In this document: in pieces, positions 44,052-52,385 of the stretch
Numbering within the stretch: position 1 is the stretch's first letter
Layout of the letters: each line of letters opens with the position of its first letter
From: Herbaspirillum sp. alder98
Lineage (GTDB): Bacteria; Pseudomonadota; Gammaproteobacteria; Burkholderiales; Burkholderiaceae_D
DNA: 64,000 nucleotides
Direction of reading: 5' to 3'
Assembly (NCBI RefSeq): GCF_020179755.1
Contig: NZ_JAIUCY010000010.1
Span: 1-64,000 of the forward strand
The notes under the pieces: generated by a model
What the model saw: the letters and a program-made list of their open reading frames with translations, nothing else
Told to the model about the DNA's origin: nothing
The model's database searches: none
Program-made: the position numbers and the translations under genes

Positions 44052-45044
44052 ATGTTCGTCTCTTCCAATCAATATAGGGAAGCAATCACAAAGCTAATTG
44101 AGGACAATGAATTAGTGAAAGTTGCAGCGGCGTTCTGGGGAGACGGAGCAGAAAAGATGTTTCCACTCAGTAGTGGAAAGCATTTCGAAATCCTTTGCAA
44201 TTTGACGATGGGCGGATCCAATCCAGCACCAATCCAAGTTTTGCTCGATCAGCCTAATGTCACTATCCGAATGCTGAACGACCTACACGCCAAAGTTGTT
44301 ATTGGAAAAGACTCCGTAATTGTAGGATCAGCAAATTTCTCTTCGAATGGCCTCAATCTCGAAATGGATGAAGCTGGTGGCTGGAAAGAAGCAGGAATAG
44401 TCTCCAATGATCCAACAAATTTGAAAGATGTGAAAAAGTGGTTTGCAAACTTATGGACTTCGTCGTTGGAGATCAAATCTCATCATCTTGAAGAAGCGAA
44501 AGCACAGTGGCTCAAGCGACGAGCCAGTCGCCCACGTCCCCAGCAGCCTGTTTGTCTGCTTGATGCCCCGCTTCAGCAGCTTAGAGATCTTCCCATTTAC
44601 CTTGTGATGTACCAGGAATCCGCATCAGCTGAAGCAAATGAAGCCTTTAAAGAAGTAAAAGAAGGCCTTAACCAAGATGAAGAGCTGCCTATCCATGTCT
44701 CCAGATTATCCTTTTTCGAGAATTGGGGAAAACTACCGAAAAAGGCCACTCTATTGGGTGTGCGTTATGGCGTCCGTGGAGGACTCAAACTAGATGCCCC
44801 ATGCGTGAGAATCCCAGAGCTAGATGGCTCGCCTTCCGTTAAAAAGAAAAAGGTCAACCTTCAATTCACTGTCGGGAAGAGCGACGTGGAGGGAATGGAG
44901 TTTGGGAAGGACGACCGAGAAAAATTCAAACAGATGTTGAAGCCTCAAATTGATGCTCTCTGGAAGAAATTCGCCCCAAAAGGGACCAGGGTAGTTTCTC
45001 TTTTCGATGCCCTAAGCTATCTAAAATATGAACTGCCGGAATAA
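44052..45044 (+). CDS. Phospholipase D-like protein with a single HKD motif
   Basis: A 330-residue protein starting MFVSSNQYREAITKLIEDNE from ATG 44052 after GGGGGAAAAAC. The motif LHAKVVIGKDSVIVGSANFS (His, Lys, Asp, then GSANFS), about 80 residues in, is one PLD/HKD half-site, so an active enzyme would need to dimerise as in PLD-type nucleases. The rest (KKKKVNLQFTVGKSDVEGME, KFAPKGTRVVSLFDALSYLK) is unassigned. Base composition is clearly more AT-rich than that of the core genes. It follows the SIR2 remnant and may be the surviving part of a defence locus. Confidence 0.78.
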   Translation: MFVSSNQYREAITKLIEDNELVKVAAAFWGDGAEKMFPLSSGKHFEILCNLTMGGSNPAPIQVLLDQPNVTIRMLNDLHAKVVIGKDSVIVGSANFSSNGLNLEMDEAGGWKEAGIVSNDPTNLKDVKKWFANLWTSSLEIKSHHLEEAKAQWLKRRASRPRPQQPVCLLDAPLQQLRDLPIYLVMYQESASAEANEAFKEVKEGLNQDEELPIHVSRLSFFENWGKLPKKATLLGVRYGVRGGLKLDAPCVRIPELDGSPSVKKKKVNLQFTVGKSDVEGMEFGKDDREKFKQMLKPQIDALWKKFAPKGTRVVSLFDALSYLKYELPE

Positions 45045-45087
45045 TTCCCAGCGGCAGAACGCCGCTCTACGACGAGCCTGCCGATAG

Positions 45088-45250
45088 CCTTTCGGGCAAT
45101 GGCGCGATGAAGACATCACTTTGGATCAAACCAGGGACGTATTCGAACTGAATTTCTTTGCGGCCATCGGGCTAGTCCGACTGGTCCTCCCATACATGCG
45201 GGCCCGTCGCGCTGGTCATATCGTCAACGTCACAAGCATCCGCGGAGTGG
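45088..45250 (+). pseudogene. Short-chain dehydrogenase gene fragment
   Basis: The frame reads DEDITLDQTRDVFELNFFAA, then GLVRLVLPYMRARRAGHIVN and VTSIRG, the central part of an SDR protein (helix 4, strand 5 and the catalytic-Ser region). Both ends are missing. Sequence after 45250 no longer matches. It is a remnant of a deleted or rearranged gene. Confidence 0.72.
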
Positions 45251-45274
45251 TTCTCGTGGTTTTTTATTTGGACA

Positions 45275-45292
45275 GAGTCCGCTTCTGGCGGC
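45275..45292. repeat. Possible partial copy of the CTTCTGGCCG repeat
   Basis: GAGTCCGCTTCTGGCGGCGG matches one side of the dispersed repeat, right after the SDR fragment ends. Confidence 0.3.
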
Positions 45293-45323
45293 GGTTTCAA
45301 CCGGTGAATGCAGTCATCTTGCA

Positions 45324-45581
45324 CTATTTCCAGGATGTCTGAATTTCTTTAACTATCTTGATAGCAGCTGTTTCTTCAATGCGCGCTTGCCAGGCGTCGA
45401 AGGCCATATCGACCGCAGAGGGGAGCTCCTTGGCATAGATAGTTAACGTCGCTGCTTTTGGGTCGAAGTGTCCTGGCCTAATGTCGTAATGGAGTATTCC
45501 CACTGCCTGTATGGCGCCAGGACAGGCAAATATCACCGCAACTTTTTCATCGCAACTATGGAAACGACAAGCTGAAGCCAT
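45324..45581 (-). CDS. Hypothetical small protein
   Basis: About 85 residues (MASACRFHSCDEKVAVIFAC, HYDIRPGHFDPKAATLTIYA). It is soluble, and no family is recognised. It sits in a gene-poor stretch next to an SDR fragment. The coding call is uncertain, based on composition and absence of a better frame. Confidence 0.35.
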   Translation of the reverse strand: MASACRFHSCDEKVAVIFACPGAIQAVGILHYDIRPGHFDPKAATLTIYAKELPSAVDMAFDAWQARIEETAAIKIVKEIQTSWK

Positions 45582-46278
45582 TCTCAGATTTCCCGCAACG
45601 GGATGAATGATGTCTGGGGGCCACCAAGGCCATCCAGCACCTGAGCAGATAACGTCCCCTTATAAAAGAAGCTTACCCGCTTGTCCCCGAGAAAACTTCG
45701 GATACGGGCCGACAGATTTCTATCGCCGGCAAGGTCGTGGGTATTCGTTTAATCACAGAATTCCATTGCGCACACCGAGTGAGCGAAGATCATCGCGGCC
45801 GTTGCCAGAACAAAATCAACCTCAACTGCATATAGCGCTCCTACTATTCTCAAATGGCGGCTTCTGGCCGTTTGCGGACTAACTTATAACCTATATGCAA
45901 CATACGGCTATCCGGTCTGTTTTGACTCTCCTTCCGAACGACGGCCTTAAGGCCTCACCAATTGCCCGGATCTTCAGCTTGGAGCGCGGACCGGTCACAT
46001 TGCCAGATGTGCTCATCAATCCATAATTGTGCCAGTCCTCGGTGCGATTCAATATCACAGCATCATCCGGCGGCTCGGGTGGCCGTTGGGCGTGGGTCCC
46101 TCCACCTGATGGCGGCGCGTTCTCCTCATCTCGCTCATATACTTCAGAGGCATATTCCCTATCGTAACTCGGTAATTTCCACGTGCGAGAACTGTTGATT
46201 ACACTTTGCCAGCCATCAGCAGGATGGTGTAACTCTAAATTATCCGTGCACGACCGGAAAACACCACAGGGGAAGAAT
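45582..46278. other. About 700-bp region with no secure gene
   Basis: It contains a copy of the dispersed repeat at 45856-45880. A leftward open frame (45891-46370) overlaps the start of the next gene and has no good start site; I do not accept it. Otherwise it is probably decayed DNA. Confidence 0.4.
45856..45880. repeat. Dispersed CTTCTGGCCG palindromic repeat, copy 3
   Basis: GGCTTCTGGCCGTTTGCGGA, nearly identical to the copy at 34708-34733 (one base differs in the core). Confidence 0.5.
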
Positions 46279-47076
46279 ATGAAATCTATCAAGTGGGCGA
46301 TCATCGCATCTATGGCGCTGTATGTTGCTGCCACCAGTGCGGCAATGGCAGACACGCTGGCTTCGATCAAGAAGGCCGGCGTAGTGAAGATCGGTGTGCC
46401 GCAAGACTTTGCACCCTATGGCGCGGTGAATGGTGACATGCAGTTACAAGGGCTCGACATCGACGTAGCAAGGCTGGTGGCGAAGGGGCTGGGGGTGAAG
46501 GCCGAACTGATTCCGGTGCCAACTGCCAGCCGCATCGCCTATTTGCAGACGCACAAGGTCGATATGATCATCTCCACCCTGGGCAAGAACGCCGAGCGTG
46601 AAAAGGTGATGGACTTTTCGCAAGGTTATGCACCCTACAACAACAGCGTTTTCGCCGCAGGCGCGCTCGGGATCACCGGCCCGGCTGACCTGGCAGGCAA
46701 GACGGTAGGCGTTGCCCGCAGCACCTTCGAAGATCTTATGCTGACCGACACCGCACCAAAGACTACGGTCATCAAGCGCTATGAAGACAACAACGGGCTG
46801 GTCTCGGCCTACGTTGCCGGTCAGGTGCAGATCATCGGCACCGGTGACTTCGTGGCCTATTCGCTGGCCGAGAAAACCCCGACGAATAAGCCGGTTCTGA
46901 AGTACGTCATCAACGTCTCCACCTGTTTCGTCGGCGTCAACAAAGGCGAAGGTCCGCTGGTGAGCGAGATCAATGATGTGTTGACCGCGTCCAAGAAGAG
47001 CGGTGAACTCAACGGTGTCGTCAAGAAGTGGCTCAACGTGTCGTTGCCGGAAAAGATTGCCACTACCTATCAGTGA
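46279..47076 (+). CDS. Amino-acid-type ABC transporter substrate-binding protein
   Basis: A 265-residue family 3 binding protein. ATG 46279 follows CAGGGGAAGAAT. Signal peptide MKSIKWAIIASMALYVAATS, ending AMAD. The mature part begins TLASIKKAGVVKIGVPQDFA, and GLDIDVARLVAKGLGVKAEL follows. No permease or ATPase is adjacent, but a LysR/MHS/M20 set lies immediately to the right. A hairpin follows its stop codon. Confidence 0.88.
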   Translation: MKSIKWAIIASMALYVAATSAAMADTLASIKKAGVVKIGVPQDFAPYGAVNGDMQLQGLDIDVARLVAKGLGVKAELIPVPTASRIAYLQTHKVDMIISTLGKNAEREKVMDFSQGYAPYNNSVFAAGALGITGPADLAGKTVGVARSTFEDLMLTDTAPKTTVIKRYEDNNGLVSAYVAGQVQIIGTGDFVAYSLAEKTPTNKPVLKYVINVSTCFVGVNKGEGPLVSEINDVLTASKKSGELNGVVKKWLNVSLPEKIATTYQ

Positions 47077-47085
47077 GGTGCGGCA

Positions 47086-47118
47086 GCCAGTTGCACGTGA
47101 TCCTCACCTGCAACTGGC
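47086..47118 (+). terminator. Hairpin after the binding-protein gene
   Basis: GCCAGTTGCA / TGCAACTGGC, 10-bp perfect arms with a 13-base loop, between the convergent genes ending at 47076 and 47150. There is no T-run, so it may be a weak terminator or an mRNA 3' end protector. Confidence 0.45.
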
Positions 47119-47149
47119 ACCAATGGTCGTCATCCATGACTTCGACGGC

Positions 47150-48058
47150 TCATCCGGCAGGCTGCATTCGTTCCAGATGGGCGATGTAGCGCTTCAGTGT
47201 CGGGTTGCTATTGTCATTGCGATAGACGAAGGACACGGGATGGCGCATGGTGAGTTCCGGATGGTCGACTAACACCACGCCTTCAGGACAGGTATATGCG
47301 CTCACGTCCGAGACGATGGCATAGCCGACGCCGGCTGCGACCAGGCCCAGGATACTTAGTACATCGCTCGCCAGCTGGGCCTTGCGCGGCACCAGGTTGG
47401 CCGTCTGGCACTGGTAATTCAGGAACTGGTCATAGCCCGGCGCCACCTCGGTCGGGAACCAGATCGCCGGCTCGTCGCGCAACGCCGACAGGTGCGCGGG
47501 CACCTGACATGCCAGTCGGCTGTCGCGCGGCAGTGCCAACTTGAGCCGGCATTCAAAGACCTGGATTTCGCCGAATTCGCGCGCCAGGAACTGGTCATTG
47601 GGAGGATAGCGCCAGGCCAGAAAGCCGGCGTCCAATTCGCCTTCCCTGATCCGCTCCAGTTGCCGCGCCGATAGTCCGGGCTCCAACGACATCGCTATCT
47701 CCGGTTCGGCCTGGTGGAAGCGGCGTAGCGAACCCAATATCTTCGGATGCCAGCCAAAGTTGGGCGTGATACCCATTCGCAGATTACCTTCCAGACCTTC
47801 GGCCACGCGTGCCACGCGCTGCCGCGTACCTAGCAGGTCGGCCACGATGCGGCGCGCATCGACAGCCAACTGCTGACCCGCAGCGGTGAGTGTGGTGCCG
47901 CGCACGCTGCGCTCGAATAACACAGCGTCCAGTTCTTCTTCCAGATCCTTGATCTGCCGACTCAGGGCCGGCTGTGCGATGTGCAGACGCCGTGCAGCCT
48001 CGGCCACGCTGCCGTGTTCGACCACGCCCAGGAAATAACGAAGATGGCGCAATTCCAT
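47150..48058 (-). CDS. LysR family transcriptional regulator
   Basis: A 302-residue regulator starting MELRHLRYFLGVVEHGSVAE at 48058, with a HTH (LHIAQPALSRQIKDLEEELD) and an effector domain. The frame extends 40 residues further upstream but into the divergent promoter. It is divergent from the MHS transporter gene across 108 bp and probably controls the transporter-M20 pair. Confidence 0.9.
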   Translation of the reverse strand: MELRHLRYFLGVVEHGSVAEAARRLHIAQPALSRQIKDLEEELDAVLFERSVRGTTLTAAGQQLAVDARRIVADLLGTRQRVARVAEGLEGNLRMGITPNFGWHPKILGSLRRFHQAEPEIAMSLEPGLSARQLERIREGELDAGFLAWRYPPNDQFLAREFGEIQVFECRLKLALPRDSRLACQVPAHLSALRDEPAIWFPTEVAPGYDQFLNYQCQTANLVPRKAQLASDVLSILGLVAAGVGYAIVSDVSAYTCPEGVVLVDHPELTMRHPVSFVYRNDNSNPTLKRYIAHLERMQPAG

Positions 48059-48166
48059 GATGGATAACCTATGCCTGTTTAGTATATTTGTTATATATAA
48101 AAGGAAGTTTTCAGTATAGATCATAAGACCTACACTGCCTCCACTAAACATAACAATGGAGACCAT

Positions 48167-49453
48167 ATGAACAGGCAAACCGCCGGGCTAGACCCGAAAA
48201 TGCAACGTCGTACGGTGATAGCGGCGACCATCGGCAACGTCCTTGAGATCTACGATTTCATCATCTTCGGCATCTTTGCGGTGGCCATTTCCAGGACTTT
48301 CTTTCCCAGCGGGGACGAGTATGCGGCACTGATGTTTACCTTCATGACTTTCGCTGCCGGCTTCGTGGTTCGTCCCATCGGTGCACTGGTGCTCGGGCAG
48401 TATGCGGACAAAGTGGGTCGCAAGAAGGCATTAAGCTTCACGCTGCTGTTGATGGCGCTGGGCACCATTGTCCCAGCGCTGTGCCCCTCCTACGACTCGA
48501 TTGGCATCGCGGCGACCGTGATCCTGGTGCTGGGACGGCTGCTGCAGGGTTTCTCGGCCGGCGGCGAGATCGGCAGCAACGTGGCCATGCTGGTGGAGAA
48601 CGCCTCGGATCGCCATCGCGCGCTGTTCAGCTCTTTCCAGCAGATGGCTCAGGGCGGCGGAGTGCTGTTGGGTGGCATGGTCGGCTTCACCATTGCGGTG
48701 GTCTTTGGCCAGGAACGCATGCTGCAGGACTACTGGCGTCTGGCCTTTGTCGTGGGCCTGGTGATCGGCCCGGTAGGCTGGTACATACGGCGCGCGCTGC
48801 CAGAGACTCCGGAATTCGAGAACAGCCTGCGGCAAGGGCCGGCAGATTCCTTTTTCACCGGCGTAAAGGCTAACTTCGGCCGCATTCTGATCGGCATTGC
48901 CATCATGGTCTTCTGGACCGTCGCCACGCAGGTCTCGAACTATTTCACCACCTATGCCGTGCGCGAATTGGGCATGCCGGTGGCCTCGACCTATCTGGGC
49001 CAGATCGCTTCCGGCTTGACGCTGCTGCTGATCTGCCCACTGGTGGGCATGCTGGCAGACCGCATCGGCCCCTATAAGCCGATGGCTTGGGGTGCCGGTC
49101 TGGCGGGTGTGCTGGCCTATCCTCTGTTCAAGATGCTGGCCGCCACGCCGACCTTACCGGTGCTGCTGATGGTGCAGATTGCCATCTCGATCACACTGGG
49201 CTTGTATGCCGCTTGCGCTCCGTTGGTCATGTCCGACATCTTTCCGACCCGCTATCGCGCGACCGGCGTCGGCACTTCCTACGCCCTGGGCGTGATGATC
49301 TTCGGCGGGCTGACGCCGATGATCGTCACCACGCTGATCCAGGTCAGCGGCGACAAACTCATCATCGGACTGTACCTGACCGCTGCCGCGCTGCTGAGCC
49401 TGGCCCTGATCGCAACGCTGGTGCGCATGCAGCGCAAGACCGCGATGGCCTGA
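48167..49453 (+). CDS. MFS transporter, metabolite:H+ symporter (MHS) family
   Basis: A 428-residue, 12-segment transporter. IGNVLEIYDFIIFGIFAVAI in helix 1, PIGALVLGQYADKVGRKKAL after helix 2 and LLQGFSAGGEIGSNVAMLVE in helix 4 are typical of the MHS family (proline/betaine, citrate, ketoglutarate carriers). The neighbouring M20 amidohydrolase suggests an N-acylated or amide compound as substrate (inference). The LysR gene is divergent. Confidence 0.92.
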   Translation: MNRQTAGLDPKMQRRTVIAATIGNVLEIYDFIIFGIFAVAISRTFFPSGDEYAALMFTFMTFAAGFVVRPIGALVLGQYADKVGRKKALSFTLLLMALGTIVPALCPSYDSIGIAATVILVLGRLLQGFSAGGEIGSNVAMLVENASDRHRALFSSFQQMAQGGGVLLGGMVGFTIAVVFGQERMLQDYWRLAFVVGLVIGPVGWYIRRALPETPEFENSLRQGPADSFFTGVKANFGRILIGIAIMVFWTVATQVSNYFTTYAVRELGMPVASTYLGQIASGLTLLLICPLVGMLADRIGPYKPMAWGAGLAGVLAYPLFKMLAATPTLPVLLMVQIAISITLGLYAACAPLVMSDIFPTRYRATGVGTSYALGVMIFGGLTPMIVTTLIQVSGDKLIIGLYLTAAALLSLALIATLVRMQRKTAMA

Positions 49454-49502
49454 GGCTGGCCTTGCCGCACCGCTGTCATTGAAACAACCTGAAAGGGGTT
49501 AC

Positions 49503-50711
49503 ATGGATATCGTTACTCACGGGCAGTCGGCTGTTCCCGAAACAATGGATCTGGTGTCCATACGGCGTCACCTGCATGCCCATCCCGAATTGCGCTTTGA
49601 AGAAAAGACCACCGCCGCTTATGTTGCAGGGCTGTTGCGCGAATATGGTCTCGACGTCGAGGAGAACATCGGTGGTTACGGCGTGGTGGGCACGCTGCGT
49701 AAAGGCAGTTCAGCACGCGCCATCACATTGCGCGCGGATATGGATGCGTTGCCGATGAAGGAAGAAAACACCTTTGCCCACGCGTCCACCTGCGCGGGAA
49801 AAATGCATGCCTGCGGCCATGACGGACATACCGCGATGCTGCTCGGCGCGGCCGCGCGCCTGAGCCGCGAGGTCGACTTTGACGGCACCGTACACCTTGT
49901 ATTCCAGCCGGCGGAAGAAGGGGGCGCCGGTGCGCGCTCCATGATCGAGGATGGTCTCTTCGAGCGCTTTCCATGTGACGCCATCTTTGGCGTACACAAC
50001 TGGCCAGGGCTGCAGGCGGGCAGCTTCGGCGTGCGTTGCGGTCCATTGATGGCGTCAAGCAACACCTTCAGCGCGACCCTGCTGGGGCGCGGCGCGCACG
50101 GCGCCCAGCCACATCGCGGCATTGATCCGGTGGTGGCTGCGGCGCAGCTCACCCTGGCCTGGCAGAGCATCCTTACGCGCAACCTCAATCCCAATCATCG
50201 GGCAGTGATCTCGGTGACGCAGATACATACCGGCACGGCCGACAATGTCATTCCTGAACAGGCCACCCTGTCCGGCACCGTGCGCGCCTTCGATGCCGAT
50301 ACGCTTGACCTGATCGAGCGTCGCATGGGCGCCATCGCCGATGCAACCGGCCAGATGTTTGACCTGCGCGTATCGTTCAACTTCGAGCGCCTGTATCCAG
50401 CGCTGGTTAACCATCCCGAAGAAACCCGGCAGGCCATGCAGGCCATGATGGTGGCAGTCGGTGCGGAGCAGGTCGATGGGGACACCGAACCGGCCTTCGC
50501 CTCAGAGGATTTCGCTTTCTACCTGCAGCATAAGCCGGGGTGCTACGCTTTCCTCGGCAACGGCCTCATCGCTGCGAGGCAAGCTCCTCAGCAGCAGGCC
50601 ACATCGCGTGAACTGCACAGCCCCTTCTACGACTTCAACGACGACATCATCGATGTCGGTGTGGCGTATTGGATTGCATTGGTGCAGCGCTATCTGGGCG
50701 TGGCTGTGTGA
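49503..50711 (+). CDS. M20 family amidohydrolase (HipO/IAA-amino-acid hydrolase type)
   Basis: A 402-residue metal-dependent hydrolase. LVSIRRHLHAHPELRFEEKT, MHACGHDGHTAMLLGAA (metal ligands), QPAEEGGAGARSMIEDGLFE and FASEDFAFYLQHKPGCYAFL define the hippurate hydrolase-like M20D family, which releases amino acids from N-acyl amides. ATG 49503 follows AAAGGGGTTAC. It lies 49 bp after the MHS transporter gene, so the two are probably cotranscribed. Confidence 0.9.
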   Translation: MDIVTHGQSAVPETMDLVSIRRHLHAHPELRFEEKTTAAYVAGLLREYGLDVEENIGGYGVVGTLRKGSSARAITLRADMDALPMKEENTFAHASTCAGKMHACGHDGHTAMLLGAAARLSREVDFDGTVHLVFQPAEEGGAGARSMIEDGLFERFPCDAIFGVHNWPGLQAGSFGVRCGPLMASSNTFSATLLGRGAHGAQPHRGIDPVVAAAQLTLAWQSILTRNLNPNHRAVISVTQIHTGTADNVIPEQATLSGTVRAFDADTLDLIERRMGAIADATGQMFDLRVSFNFERLYPALVNHPEETRQAMQAMMVAVGAEQVDGDTEPAFASEDFAFYLQHKPGCYAFLGNGLIAARQAPQQQATSRELHSPFYDFNDDIIDVGVAYWIALVQRYLGVAV

Positions 50712-51136
50712 AGTCGCCGCGTCTTGGCGCGCGCGGTGAAGGCGTTGGAAGCCGGGATATTTCCACCGTCGTGACGCTGTTTCCTCCTTTAATCGGAAGG
50801 CCCGGCATCCTTGTGCCGAGAGCAGGCAGCTACCACGCGCCTGGCTGAAAGCAGGCTTTCCGCATTCTCTGATTCGTCCTTGCCAGCGCCCGTATTTCAT
50901 TTGAAATACGGGCGCTCTTCATTGAAACATCGACGAAGCTATTCCGCTCCACCATGGGGGTATGGCCAAGAAGCAATAGCCCCGACGCGGCCTGTGCTGC
51001 CCCGCTGAGGGAAACTGCGGATAGAACGAAATCTGCAGGCCACGTAGAATACGGCGGCTTCATTTCTGAACGTTCAATCTGGCAGCATTGCCATCGATCA
51101 GGCCGTTCAGATAGTTTTACGCAGAATTGTTACTCC
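50712..51136. other. 425-bp gap with one long palindrome
   Basis: No gene was identified. It contains the 30-bp palindrome at 50886-50915 and presumably the promoter of the diguanylate cyclase gene. Confidence 0.4.
50886..50915. promoter_or_regulatory. 30-bp perfect palindrome (operator or terminator)
   Basis: GCGCCCGTATTTCA-N2-TGAAATACGGGCGC. The core ATTTCA-N2-TGAAAT resembles the TGTTTCA-N2-TGAAACA elements, but the long GC-rich arms and following TCTT also allow a terminator for the M20 gene. It lies 222 bp before the diguanylate cyclase ATG. Confidence 0.5.
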
Positions 51137-52285
51137 ATGGCATTAGATCCCTCCACTATCCTCGTTCTCTCCACCGCCCTCGCTGCGGCCGCCGCGCTTT
51201 ACCTTGCCGTGGAGTGGAACAGCGTTCGCGAACGATCGCTGCTGCTCTGGAGCGCGGGTTTTGCCGTCATCACCGTCGGTTGCGTGCTGGCGCTGCTGCG
51301 CTCCAAGGGCTATCTGCTGATCGGCATCTGGTTTGCCAACGGCTTGTTGATCGGTGCTCACTGGCTCTTTCTGGCCGGCGTTGCCTGGTTCACCCGCACC
51401 CGGCTCTCGCGCGGCTGGACCTTGGTCGTGCTGGCCTGGCTGCTCATGCTGTTGTTGCCCAGCGAGCCCTGGTGGTCGAGGGTCATGCTGTGCATCCAGT
51501 CGCTGCTGATTGCCGGCATTACCCTGCGCGCAAGCTTTCTGCTGCGTCCTCACGGTGTTTCGCTCAGCGTCGGCGCCGTGCAGCTGCGCTACGTGCTGAT
51601 GGCGCATGGCCTGTTCTATATCGCCAAGGCGGCATCCACGCTGGCGCTGGGTGCCTTCGTCGACCTGGCCGCGTTTCGCGGCGAGGTGATCCAGATTTCA
51701 TTGGTGGAGGGCAGTATGGCGATCATGTTGATCGCCTTGTCCATGACCGGCACCGAGCGCCATCGCCGCGAGGAGCGGATCGAACAGCTCGCCGCGCGCG
51801 ACCCTCTTACCGCATTGTTCAATCGCCGTGCCCTGGACATGCGCGCGCCGGCGCTGTTCGAACAGGCTTCTGCGGCAAGCCCGGGCGCCTTGCTGCTGAT
51901 CGATATCGATAACTTCAAGCAGGCCAACGACCTGCATGGCCATAGCGCCGGCGACAAGCTGCTGGTGGCGCTGAGCGAGATGATCCGCGAGTTCCTGCCT
52001 CAAGGTTCGCTGGCTGCCAGGCTGGGCGGCGACGAGTTCGTGATCCTGCTGCGAGAGGCCTCCGCCGACGGCGTGGTGGCGCTGGGCAATGACTTGCGCG
52101 AAGCCTTCGCTAAAACGGCGCGCGAGATGTTCGCGACCCCGAAGGCGGTGACCTTAAGCGTAGGGGCCACGTTGTTTGAGCGTCCGCCATCCAGCCTGGC
52201 CACCTTGCTCGACCTGGGCGATGCTGCCCTGTACGAGTCCAAGCGCGCAGGGCGCGACCGGGTGCGGGTTGTGCCGCTCGGATAA
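51137..52285 (+). CDS. Membrane diguanylate cyclase (GGDEF)
   Basis: A 382-residue enzyme that would make cyclic di-GMP. About six or seven N-terminal hydrophobic segments (to about residue 205) form an unclassified membrane sensor. The GGDEF domain then begins AARDPLTALFNRRALDMRAP, with RLGGDEFVILL intact. No RxxD inhibitory site is seen at the standard place, so product inhibition may be lost. ATG 51137 is chosen because upstream codons lack membrane character. The 3' end and stop codon lie inside a perfect hairpin (52271-52315). Confidence 0.88.
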   Translation: MALDPSTILVLSTALAAAAALYLAVEWNSVRERSLLLWSAGFAVITVGCVLALLRSKGYLLIGIWFANGLLIGAHWLFLAGVAWFTRTRLSRGWTLVVLAWLLMLLLPSEPWWSRVMLCIQSLLIAGITLRASFLLRPHGVSLSVGAVQLRYVLMAHGLFYIAKAASTLALGAFVDLAAFRGEVIQISLVEGSMAIMLIALSMTGTERHRREERIEQLAARDPLTALFNRRALDMRAPALFEQASAASPGALLLIDIDNFKQANDLHGHSAGDKLLVALSEMIREFLPQGSLAARLGGDEFVILLREASADGVVALGNDLREAFAKTAREMFATPKAVTLSVGATLFERPPSSLATLLDLGDAALYESKRAGRDRVRVVPLG

Positions 52286-52315
52286 CGCGAGGATTAGGCG
52301 TTATCCGAGCGGCAC
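52271..52315 (+). terminator. Perfect 18-bp hairpin overlapping the diguanylate cyclase stop codon
   Basis: Arms GTGCCGCTCGGATAACGC and its exact complement, with a 9-base loop (52289-52297). The last codons and the TAA are in the left arm. There is no T-tract, so it could block read-through, protect the 3' end or slow ribosomes at the stop. Confidence 0.6.
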
Positions 52316-52385
52316 GCCTGCCGTTTCTGCCATGCGGCGGCGGAGTGTCTTATCATCGCGCTTTGATCCGTAACGGAGAAATGCC

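Noticed and set aside
45891..46370. Leftward open frame of 159 codons
   Set aside because: It overlaps the start and signal peptide of the binding-protein gene and has no good start site.
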